6,684 nucleotides of DNA, taken from Globobulimina sp. Its lineage: Eukaryota > Foraminifera > Rotaliida. The stretch spans positions 1 through 6,684 of the forward strand of contig PIVH01000252.1 of assembly GCA_003354225.1 (NCBI GenBank), in the 5' to 3' direction. Below, in pieces: positions 1-6,684 of this stretch. The notes below the pieces were generated by a model. It searched no databases. It was not told the origin of the DNA and saw only the letters and a program-made list of their open reading frames with translations. Numbering within the stretch: position 1 is the first letter of the stretch; every line of letters starts with the position of its first letter. Made by a program: the position numbers and the translations under genes.

Positions 1-3000
1 TTGGTCCCTTATTCGACTCTGCATTGCAACAAACCTATGGCGGCCAGCCTGGCCTCGGTGGCGAGTTGCCATTCCAGAGAAAGAGAAATCAGTTTGGCGG
101 CAACGGCAAGCGGATAAATTGGCGGCATGGCAACTTGAACAAGCCGAGAAATTGAGACAGCAAAAAGAACACGAAAAGCAACGGAAAGCGGACGAGCAAA
201 GACGCAAAGCTGAAGAGGAGAGATTACGTAAAGAAGCCGAGAAAAAATTAGCTTTCAAATCCAAGGACATTTGGAACGCAGTCAGCGATTTTGGTGCCGA
301 CAAAGCTGTCAATTACCAGACATTTAGCGATAACTTAAAAGATCGCGGCATTAACGTCTCGCCGCTATTAGCAAAGCAATTGTTTGGTATGTTTCTGTTT
401 TGAACGCCGTAGCTAAATATAAACGCGTTTCTGTTTCTGTTCTTGTACTGTAATAATAATATATACCTAGATCAATTAGCAGGACCCGGCGGGAAATTAA
501 GCAGACAGCAAATGGACGAATTGATCCGGAAATTGGATAAAATGAACGACAGCGCGACCATCACATGGTATGCATACATATGAATATCACTGTTTTATAC
601 ATACGCAAAATACACAAACAACAGGGATATGTTGGGCGATAAATTGGGATGTATGACCATAATGAAACGGGTGTTATTAGCGGCAGGCATAGGCACTGCC
701 TTTAATGTGGATGACTTTGTATTTGCGCAGAAGTTTGGTGTCAGCATACAGCCCATACAATTCATGAACAAATTAAGTGACCGCGACGTGCCATGGGACG
801 ATAGAGTGCGCGCAATGGAGCAGTTAGGCGCCAATTTGGCCACCAATCCGTTGTTTAATAATGTGTTGGCGCCCGGGAACATACCCGAATTGTTGTGTGG
901 TTGGGCCACGCAAGTATTAGACAGCAAGGCTGAAGTACAAAAGACTGCCATTGATACTCTGCCGGGCGTCTTCCACAACGCGATGGAGTTTGGCGACAAA
1001 GACATCGCCATTGGATATTTAGAAGAAGTGCTGGATAATTTGTTCAAAGTATTGGACGATCCGAATGCGCGCAAAAACCATAAGCCGGCAAAGGAAGCCA
1101 TTGCCAAAATCATCGAAGATATTGTCAACAATGGAGATCCTGGTCAGTGTATAAGACATTTTTTTTCTTTTCAAAGCGGAAAACCGTCGAAAACGCAATG
1201 CATTTTCCGTGCGATTTTGCGAGAAACGAAGTGTTTTTGTGTTTTTTTTGTATACAGAGTCAATATTGGTTGTGTCGCATATTTTAGCTGAGAAATGCGA
1301 CATTGCCAACGCCACCAACCCACAGTCGCGAGAAACTGCGTTGGTAAACCTACAGAAAATAATGCTTGGTCCCAACAATCCGATTGCCAGACAGTTACAG
1401 GATAAAACTAAAAAGGATCCACCCACCAACATCCTACACAACTTGCCGCCGAAAGGCAGTGTGAACCGGGAATGGTTAGACATCGCTACCAATAAAATCC
1501 CGGGACCCTCTGAGAATTATATGGACTCTGAACGCTCGCCAATGAAAGGCAAAAGCCATCGCGATAACCGATTACAACAAGACCCAGAACGCAAATACGA
1601 TTCTGGTGCCGGACCAGACGAAAATAGCCTACAGGAATTGCCGTACGTAGCTGTCTCGTCCACTCCGTCCGACGCCAAACCCCGACAACCCGTTAAATTC
1701 GATGCCTCCACATCTGTGGATTGCGATGGCGATCCTTGCAAGACTTTTAAATGGGATTTTGGCGATGGTTCGCCACCACAGACCACTACAAAACCAGTGG
1801 TAAATCACATGTATAATAAACCGGGAACATTTCCCGTCAAATGTACAGCGACGGATAAACATGGTCGCAAAGGCAGTGCCGGACTAAGCCAGAAAGTATC
1901 GGACCCACGAAACCCTAAAAAGAAAATGCCGCCGTATGCAGCAGTTAAGTCTACGCCGCCCGAGGCCAGTATAGGTCAACCGGTCGTCTTTGATGCGTCC
2001 GAGTCGAACGATTTCGAAGGCGATCCGTGTAAGGCGTTTGTATGGGATTTTGGCGACGGTACACCCAAAGTGACCACCAAGGGACCGGTGACAAAGCATC
2101 CGTATCAGAAACAAGGTGTATATCCTGTGAGTGTGCAGGTTGTCGATAAAAATAACTTGAAATCCAATGCGTCATTGAATCAAAGAGTACGTAAACCAGA
2201 GCCAGAAGATCCGTATGTCGCTGTATCTTCCACGCCGTCAGAATCTAAGCCAAAACAGCCTGTTAAATTTGATGCATCCAAGTCAGTGGATATGGACGGC
2301 GAGCCATGTAAAAATTTTATTTTTGATTTTGGCGATGGCAGCCCACCCATTGAGCAACCCGCACCCATTGCAAATCACGCCTATGATGCTCCAGGCACAT
2401 ATCCCGTACACGTGACTGCTACGGATAAAAATGGCCGCAAAGGTAACGCGTCTGTGAACCAACGGGTGATTGATCCACAAAATCCAAAGACTACATTAGC
2501 GCCCACTGCAGCGGTTACTTCCACACCGCCTGATGCCAAACCAAGACAACCAGTCACTTTTGATGCGTCAAAATCACACGACATGGATCACAAACCGTGT
2601 GTTAAATTTATATGGGATTTCGGTGATGGTACACCCAAAGTCACTACACATGCGCCGGTGACTAAGCATGCCTATAACCAGCCAGATGTGTATCCTGTCA
2701 ATGTGCGAGTGGTGGATAAATATGGACAGACTGCAGATGCCGCGTTACAACAAAGGGTATCTGATCCAAGTATGTATGATGATGATCCAAACCGAGGACC
2801 CAAAGCGCCAAAAAATAAAAATTACGGTGGGAGGAAAGGTAAAGGGAACAAAAAGCCGAGTGATCCGGCGGGTAAATTTGGAGTCAGTGGGAACAATAAA
2901 AAGCCATTTTCTCCGCAAAATATCGGACCAGAAAGTAAAGAGCCAGACAGGCCATCGGATGAAATTGGTGACGAATTTCGCAATGTAGTGCACGATGCGG

Positions 3001-3269
3001 TGTCCAAAGCAATATTAGACCCGAATCCGAATAATAAGAAAGCGGCCACTAAGACTGCGGCGGTAATGAGCAAATTAGATCCGTCATTTATGAAAAGTTT
3101 AGATCCGGAAGCAAAGAAGCAATATGAATGGGGATTGAAACCATTTAAACCTAAGAAACATAAAGAACTTCCCCCGAAGCCGGACTATAAATCAGGTTCG
3201 AAGGCATTGCATCCGGTGCAATTTGAGGTTAATTTCGATGCTGGAAAACCAATATTACCGGATATTTAA
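1..3269 (+). CDS. Large multidomain protein, 5'-partial: coiled coil, EF-hand-like, TOG/HEAT-like and four PKD domains
   Basis: Exons inferred from open frames and phase-compatible GT-AG sites: up to 386, 471-567, 625-1142, 1258-3269 (TAA 3267-3269). The true start lies upstream; no in-frame ATG precedes the coiled coil. Order of modules: Gly/Gln-rich start (about 3-100, different frame, see findings); Lys/Glu/Arg/Gln coiled coil (about 107-250); three degenerate calmodulin-like EF-hands (about 265-660; the third, around SATITWDML, spans intron 2); TOG/CLASP-like HEAT helices (about 740-1142 and 1258-1365, including WDDRVRAMEQL and SKAEVQKTAIDTL); a polar linker; four PKD domains (1641-2759, each with DFGDG); and a Lys/Pro/Asn-rich basic tail. 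EF-hand loops lack most acidic calcium ligands. TOG domains bind tubulin and PKD domains usually mediate extracellular binding, so a scaffold or cytoskeletal-adhesion role is only inference. I do not recognise the whole protein as a named family. It is visibly richer in G and C than its neighbours. Confidence 0.8.
387..470 (+). other. Intron 1 of the PKD-protein gene (84 bases)
   Basis: The donor is GTATGT at 387-392 and the acceptor is CCTAG ending at 470, preceded by a T-rich then AT-rich tract. Splicing in phase 1 joins KQLF to DQLAGPGGK and continues an EF-hand-like helix-loop-helix without a break. Unspliced reading stops at 401-403. Confidence 0.85.
568..624 (+). other. Intron 2 of the PKD-protein gene (57 bases)
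   Basis: The donor is GTATGC at 568-573 and the acceptor is AACAG ending at 624. The phase 2 junction makes a Trp codon and gives SATITWDMLGDKL, which fits the second half of an EF-hand loop and its exiting helix. This supports the exact boundaries. Confidence 0.8.
1143..1257 (+). other. Intron 3 of the PKD-protein gene (115 bases, possible alternative acceptor)
   Basis: The donor is GTCAGT at 1143-1148. The preferred acceptor is TACAG ending at 1257, which follows a run of T and gives GDP-ESILVVSHILAEKC, a convincing HEAT-type helix. A second acceptor, TTTTAG ending at 1287, is in the same phase and would drop ten residues (ESILVVSHIL). The intron is phase 1. It is T-rich and holds no other feature that I can see. 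Confidence 0.75.
1641..2759 (+). repeat. Four tandem PKD-domain repeats in A-B-A-B order
   Basis: Four units of exactly 258 bases (86 residues) lie at 1641-1898, 1932-2189, 2211-2468 and 2502-2759, each running from the (P)Y/T-AV strand to the closing QRV/QKV. Spacers are 33, 21 and 33 bases. Every unit has the PKD signature: a STP strand, FDAS, an acidic loop ending in PC, and DFGDG. Units 1 and 3 share PVKFDAS, DFGDGSPP and TATDK; units 2 and 4 share WDFGDGTPKVTT, PVTKH, VYPV and VVDK. The 33-base spacers also match each other (DPRNPK and DPQNPK). Units 1-2 and 3-4 are therefore two copies of a dimer offset by exactly 570 bases. Third codon positions have diverged, so the duplication is not recent. 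The array lies in one uninterrupted exon. Confidence 0.92.
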
Positions 3270-3402
3270 TTATTTTATTTGGATGTGAGACTATATTATT
3301 TACGGAATTATTTTTATTTTAGTTTTTTTTTAATTTGTTTTTTGTTGTATCATATTGTGTTGTATATTGATGTTTAATTGAAGAGCTTTGTAGCTATAGT
3401 AA
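3270..3402. other. Intergenic 3'-3' spacer between convergent genes
   Basis: This 133-base, T-rich stretch separates the TAA of the PKD-protein gene from the minus-strand TAA of the RCC1 gene. On the minus strand, AATAAA occurs at 3313-3318 and 3274-3279, about 85 and 125 bases past the RCC1 stop, so either could be its poly(A) signal. No AATAAA is present on the plus strand for the PKD gene. The two 3' UTRs probably overlap. No RNA gene or hairpin terminator is apparent. Confidence 0.5.
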
Positions 3403-4726
3403 TTAGGATAACGTCTTGGTAATGACTCTGGTTTCATAAAAACCAGGAAATATTGACACTATTTCACCCAAATTATTTGCATAAAATTGCGTTGGCCTTT
3501 TAACATATTCTAAAGCATTGAAGGAACCGCACACTAAGCATTGATTAAACTTATTATATCCCCATAGAAAATATTTATTATCCACTGTTTTTACACAGTT
3601 ATGATTATATCCACATTTTATTTCAATAATCTTCATATATTGCAATGTTGCGTTTAACTCAGCAACAAATACATTTCCATTCCCATCATTGCCACATTGA
3701 TACTCACTGTTTCTGCCAAAACAATAAACCAATCCATTTTTATCGAGCACCACATTGTGATCTGCTCCACAGCCAATGCGAATAATTTCGTTTTTAAAAT
3801 GTGCAATTCTTGACGGAGTATAAACGTTTTTATTGTTATCATGACCTAACTGTCCATCATGGCCATTCCCCCACGACCAGACATCACCATTTTCATTTAA
3901 AGCCAATGTATGTTCATCCCCATTACAAATAGATTTTATATTTAAATATTTGATAGTTTGAATCATTTCAAATCCATTGGTTTTTCTAGGTCCAATGCTC
4001 GCCTTTTTGCCGAGACCTTTATTTCAAAGGCATAGCAAACAAAAAATTAAAAATACAAAAAAAACAAAAATATAAACCTAGAGCGCCATAATTACTTCTG
4101 CCACAAACATATATTTTACCATTCTGTGTTAAAAATGTTGAATATGTGCAACCACATTCAATTTGAATAATATTTATATCCAAATTACCAAAATATACAA
4201 TTTTATTTAATGCAGCATCGTTGTTTGAGTCTATACCTAATTGGTCATATTTATTGCATCCAATACCATATAAATCATCAGTTATTGTTATGATAAACTT
4301 ATGGTTTGCTGCTATCCCATTGGATATTAATTTGATTTCATTTATAAATATTTCAACGGGGACATAATGTGCGTCTTCGTCATATTTATTGTAATCAAAA
4401 GCGTCACCAAATACATCGCCACAAAAGTTAATGGCTACTAATAAAATATCATAGGGGACAAAGCATAAATGTCGAGTAAAATGACTAATAATCATATATA
4501 TGTATGTTTCATTGCTTATACCTAATTGTTTGCAGTCATTATTGCCGAATACTATTAATTTACCACCCTCTGATATGATATAGGTACTTCCATATTTTCC
4601 AGTTACAATATTTTTGATTTTGTCGCATGGATTAATTATTTTCAATTTCTTCACTGGTTCCATCCCTAAATCACATTGTTGATTAAATTTATTGTCACCA
4701 ATTGTCCAACAAAACTCCTTGGACAT
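3403..4726 (-). CDS. RCC1-repeat (seven-bladed beta-propeller) protein
   Basis: Two exons on the minus strand, 4726-4078 and 4016-3403, encode 420 residues ending in TAA. Seven RCC1-type blade motifs can be read at about residues 8-18 (IGDNKFNQQC), 60-70 (FGNNDCKQLGI), 155-165 (IGCNKYDQLGI), 208-219 (GRSNYGALGLG across the junction), 265-275 (WGNGHDGQLGH), 316-325 (FGRNSEYQCG) and 368-376 (WGYNKFNQC). Recurrent CG.xH strands such as GDEHTLAL and GADHNVVL alternate with them. Seven blades match the closed propeller of RCC1, whose family members act as guanine-nucleotide exchange factors or protein-binding scaffolds. With no other domain visible, exchange activity cannot be claimed. An insertion of about 45 residues (75-120) lies between blades 2 and 3. 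The start is the first ATG; the frame upstream is open for 15 codons but has no ATG. The gene is AT-rich and lies 115 bases downstream of the transporter gene on the same strand. Confidence 0.85.
4017..4077 (-). other. Intron of the RCC1-repeat gene (61 bases)
   Basis: Read on the minus strand, the donor is GTTTAT starting at 4077 and the acceptor is AAATAAAG ending at 4017. The interior is extremely T-rich. Phase 1 splicing produces YGALG-LGKKASIGP, the standard RCC1 blade pattern. Without splicing, the frame runs into a hydrophobic tail and stops. The donor and acceptor are both weaker than those of the PKD gene, but the protein match is good. Confidence 0.75.
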
Positions 4727-4841
4727 TACTTTCGAAACAAATTGTAACTTAAAAACCTTGCATTTGATTCAAAGAACGCCAAAAACGGAACTTAATAATT
4801 ATAAATAAACTCAAAAATTTTTTGTCAATTACGTTGATCAA
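4727..4841. promoter_or_regulatory. Short spacer: transporter 3' end and RCC1 gene 5' region
   Basis: These 115 AT-rich bases separate two minus-strand genes arranged head to tail. The spacer must carry the transporter's 3' UTR and probably the RCC1 gene's promoter or 5' leader. I see no minus-strand AATAAA, no clear TATA box and no repeat. Confidence 0.35.
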
Positions 4842-6215
4842 TTATAATACTCCATGGAAGTCCGAATAACATGTCACTGCACCGATTAGGAGAGCAAGTA
4901 GAAGTAACATCACATGCAATATTTTACTAATATTAGATAACGGTTTGGTTGGATGTTTCCAAAACGTTGCCAAATAAATGCCCAACGGCAATATTAATGC
5001 CAAGGAACATACGACTCCAATGACTCCGGATAATGTCACTAAAAATGCCAAATGAGATCTGAGTATATATGCTAAAATAAACACAAATAATAACATTGCC
5101 ATCCTCATTAATCGTCTGTATGCAAACTGTGTTGATTTTAAATTAAACAAACTGTCAAAAACATCGCTGAGTAATGATAACAAAATGGCAAAACTTGCCC
5201 ATAAATTTAATATCACCAATACAGACACAGCGATTACAACGGACTCATTGGGCCACACAAAGAAATTATTTATAATCATAACATCTGTGTATCCGCCATA
5301 TAGCCAATAACCGATACATGCAATGACTAAATAAAATATTGAAACCATAACATACGATATGCTGACAACAAATATTAAATGATTCTTATTTTTCAAAGAG
5401 GCAGATATCTTTGGCACAGCAGCATTGCCCGCAATTCCACTCATAAATATAATCAATGAAAAGGCATATCCTTCGATTTTGGTCATACTTTTCTTTGCAT
5501 TCATCGCCAAGTTTGTTGAATTGATACCAATGTGGTAACGTTCGCTATTTCGAAGCAACAATTCAACGGGAGGCGGCCCCCCAAATTTATACAATGAAAA
5601 TATTGACAGCGCTATCAAAGTAAATAAAATTGCCATCACTGATATCACACCGACCCAACTTATGAAGGTCATTTGTTTCCAATTTAATACCAATGCGGCT
5701 GGGATATAAATGATAAACGCAAATAAAAACAGCAATTGTGTGTCAGTGTATGTTGTGTCAGTTACGATTTGAGACACAATTTGTTCCAACAGCTCAAATA
5801 TCATAATAATGCATGTCGTGGTGATCGTGCAAGCAATAGCGGCAAACCCAACAACTGCATAAATTTCACCCTTTTTGCCCATTGCTTGGTAAGATATCAA
5901 CTGATACGCAGACCTCATTCTTTTTGGGGTTGTTTCAATGTCACTGTCACTGTTAACTGGACATGTATTATAATTGATTGGTTTAGACATATGCGTCATA
6001 ATTGGTTTATTATTTACCAATAGTTCTCGGGAAGCGACACTGAGACAAATTCCACCATATGTGATGACTGTTGCAGCCACGAAGAATATGACTATTCCTG
6101 TCCACCCAACAACTGCTAATGCAAAAGGTTTGGCTAAAATACCGATACCAATGCATGTATTGCAAAGATTGATGATAGAGTCTCGTATCGTTAAGTGCTC
6201 CGAAGCTTTGACCAT
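4842..6215 (-). CDS. Amino acid/auxin permease family (AAAP, Aa_trans) transporter
   Basis: A single exon encodes 457 residues, the usual size for this family (SLC32/36/38-like), which moves amino acids across the plasma or vacuolar/lysosomal membrane, often coupled to protons or sodium. Family hallmarks: the TM1 motif NLCNTCIGIGILAKPFA (residues 16-32) followed by a conserved Gly-Trp; SAYQLISYQAMGKKG before TM3 (102-116); the TM6 motif IIFMSGIAGNAAVPKI (255-270); and GYWLYGG after TM7 (302-308). About 11 hydrophobic segments: 14-36, 38-60, 117-142, 159-177, 183-208, 249-268, 281-304, 324-352, 370-386, 388-417 and 430-450. A polar loop of about 55 residues (62-116) between TM2 and TM3 is probably cytoplasmic. 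The start is firm: an in-frame TAA lies two codons upstream, and the ATG has A at -3 and G at +4. Substrate cannot be assigned from sequence. No intron is needed. Confidence 0.92.
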   Translation of the reverse strand: MVKASEHLTIRDSIINLCNTCIGIGILAKPFALAVVGWTGIVIFFVAATVITYGGICLSVASRELLVNNKPIMTHMSKPINYNTCPVNSDSDIETTPKRMRSAYQLISYQAMGKKGEIYAVVGFAAIACTITTTCIIMIFELLEQIVSQIVTDTTYTDTQLLFLFAFIIYIPAALVLNWKQMTFISWVGVISVMAILFTLIALSIFSLYKFGGPPPVELLLRNSERYHIGINSTNLAMNAKKSMTKIEGYAFSLIIFMSGIAGNAAVPKISASLKNKNHLIFVVSISYVMVSIFYLVIACIGYWLYGGYTDVMIINNFFVWPNESVVIAVSVLVILNLWASFAILLSLLSDVFDSLFNLKSTQFAYRRLMRMAMLLFVFILAYILRSHLAFLVTLSGVIGVVCSLALILPLGIYLATFWKHPTKPLSNISKILHVMLLLLALLIGAVTCYSDFHGVL

Positions 6216-6397
6216 TATTTAAGTTAATTAGTGTTTTTTGCTCGCTTGAAGACACAGTTGAAGTAGACATCAGCACACTAATCTGTCGTCATTTTGCTTG
6301 CTTTTTTGTTTGTGTATTGTGTGTGTACTGTATCAATCAAGATAGGCTCTAAAAGGAAAGACTCACACTAGTAGAAAACTAAACTTTGGTTCCAAAC
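6216..6397. promoter_or_regulatory. Divergent intergenic region (likely bidirectional promoter/5' UTRs)
   Basis: These 182 bases separate the starts of the minus-strand transporter gene and the plus-strand oxygenase-like gene, so both promoters and leaders must fit here unless upstream non-coding exons exist. It contains T-rich runs and a TG-rich stretch (about 6309-6330). I see no convincing TATA box. In-frame stops flank both starts: TAA close to the transporter ATG, and TAA at 6380-6382 ahead of the plus-strand ATG. Confidence 0.45.
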
Positions 6398-6684
6398 ATG
6401 GCAGCACAATTCTTTGGTAATTTGTTTGGACCAAAAGTTCCATTGTTCATGAAAAAGAATGCAGTGATACCAAATGACGTTGAACAGAATATAAACGTAA
6501 GAAAATTAAGTGCAGATTGGTGGACACACAGTGAATTTGCAATGTTGATAGAAAATGTTTATTCGAAAAAGGAGTGCTTAGAATTAATTGAAATGAGCAA
6601 CAAATATTTAAAATTTGTTAAAAATAAAAATGAATCTTTACGCACTAATTCCAGAGCAATGATTGATAATAAACATATTGCAAA
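6398..6684 (+). CDS. 2OG-Fe(II) oxygenase-like (prolyl 4-hydroxylase-type) protein, 3'-partial
   Basis: The ATG at 6398 has A at -3 and G at +4, with an in-frame TAA 18 bases before it. The frame is open for 95 codons to the window edge. The visible part reads as a short N-terminal leader, then IENVYSKKECLELIEMS (residues 51-67) and LRTNSRAMIDNKHIA (81-95). This spacing, a hydrophobic-x-N-x-hydrophobic-S-x-x-E-C helix followed by an Arg-x-Asn-x-Arg-x-x-x-Asp strand-turn, is typical of the start of P4H-type 2-oxoglutarate/iron(II) dioxygenase domains. The iron-binding His-x-Asp...His and the 2-oxoglutarate-binding residue would lie beyond the window, so catalytic competence cannot be judged. 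There is no signal peptide; the first 20 residues are only mildly hydrophobic, suggesting a cytosolic or nuclear enzyme. It is AT-rich like the transporter and RCC1 genes. Confidence 0.65.
   Translation, partial: MAAQFFGNLFGPKVPLFMKKNAVIPNDVEQNINVRKLSADWWTHSEFAMLIENVYSKKECLELIEMSNKYLKFVKNKNESLRTNSRAMIDNKHIA

Noticed and set aside
119-403. A stand-alone 94-residue gene starting at TTG 119
   Set aside because: The frame is open upstream, has no ATG, and the C-terminus is intron read-through after GTATGT at 387. It is an internal exon of the larger gene.
595-1131. Minus-strand open frame of 178 codons opposite the HEAT-like exon
   Set aside because: It has no recognisable domain, overlaps a plus-strand exon with strong protein features and spans an intron boundary. 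I judge it a shadow frame.
1209-1257. ATG at 1209 as the start of a separate PKD protein
   Set aside because: The first residues are translated T-rich intron sequence, and the frame joins in phase to the upstream HEAT-like exon through the acceptor at 1257.
1641-2759. Regularly spaced repeats as a CRISPR-like array
   Set aside because: The units are 258-base protein-coding PKD domains with divergent codons, not short identical repeats with unique spacers.
3967-4018. Break between the two halves of the RCC1 gene as a frameshift or pseudogene lesion
   Set aside because: A 61-base T-rich GT-AG intron in phase 1 joins the halves and restores the RCC1 motif YGALGLG exactly.
6309-6330. TG-rich stretch as a microsatellite or Z-DNA element
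   Set aside because: It is short and imperfect, with too few uninterrupted TG units to call a repeat.

Overview
This window looks like compact nuclear DNA from a single-celled eukaryote. Short spliceosomal introns (57, 61, 84 and about 115 bases, all GT-AG) interrupt the genes. Splicing restores phase exactly, the standard genetic code reads throughout, and the protein families (RCC1 propeller, AAAP amino-acid transporter, 2OG-Fe(II)/prolyl-4-hydroxylase-like oxygenase) are typical of protists. I cannot name the lineage from sequence alone. Bacterial features such as Shine-Dalgarno sites and operons are absent.

Layout: (1) About 1-3269, plus strand, is the 3' part of a large multi-exon gene. 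Its inferred protein runs: Gly/Gln-rich segment, charged coiled coil, degenerate calmodulin-like EF-hands, TOG/CLASP-like HEAT repeats, four PKD (Ig-like) domains, and a Lys/Pro-rich basic tail. (2) 3270-3402 is a T-rich gap of 133 bases between convergent genes. (3) 3403-4726, minus strand, is a two-exon gene for a 420-residue protein with seven RCC1-type blade motifs. (4) 4727-4841 is a short AT-rich spacer. (5) 4842-6215, minus strand, is an intronless gene for a 457-residue amino-acid/auxin permease family transporter with about 11 membrane segments. (6) 6216-6397 is a short divergent spacer that must hold the promoters or 5' UTRs of the genes on each side. (7) 6398 to the window end, plus strand, is the 5' end of a gene whose first 95 residues look like the N-terminal part of a 2OG-Fe(II) oxygenase.

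Nothing suggests that the four genes act in one pathway; this reads as ordinary tightly packed protist gene order. The most unusual item is the first gene. PKD domains are normally extracellular, yet here they sit downstream of modules normally found inside the cell (coiled coil, EF-hand, TOG-like HEAT). The PKD array itself arose by duplication of a two-domain unit, with an exact 570-base period in an A-B-A-B pattern. The reading frame also appears to shift in the first 120 bases of the window. I see no CRISPR array, insertion sequence, tRNA or rRNA.
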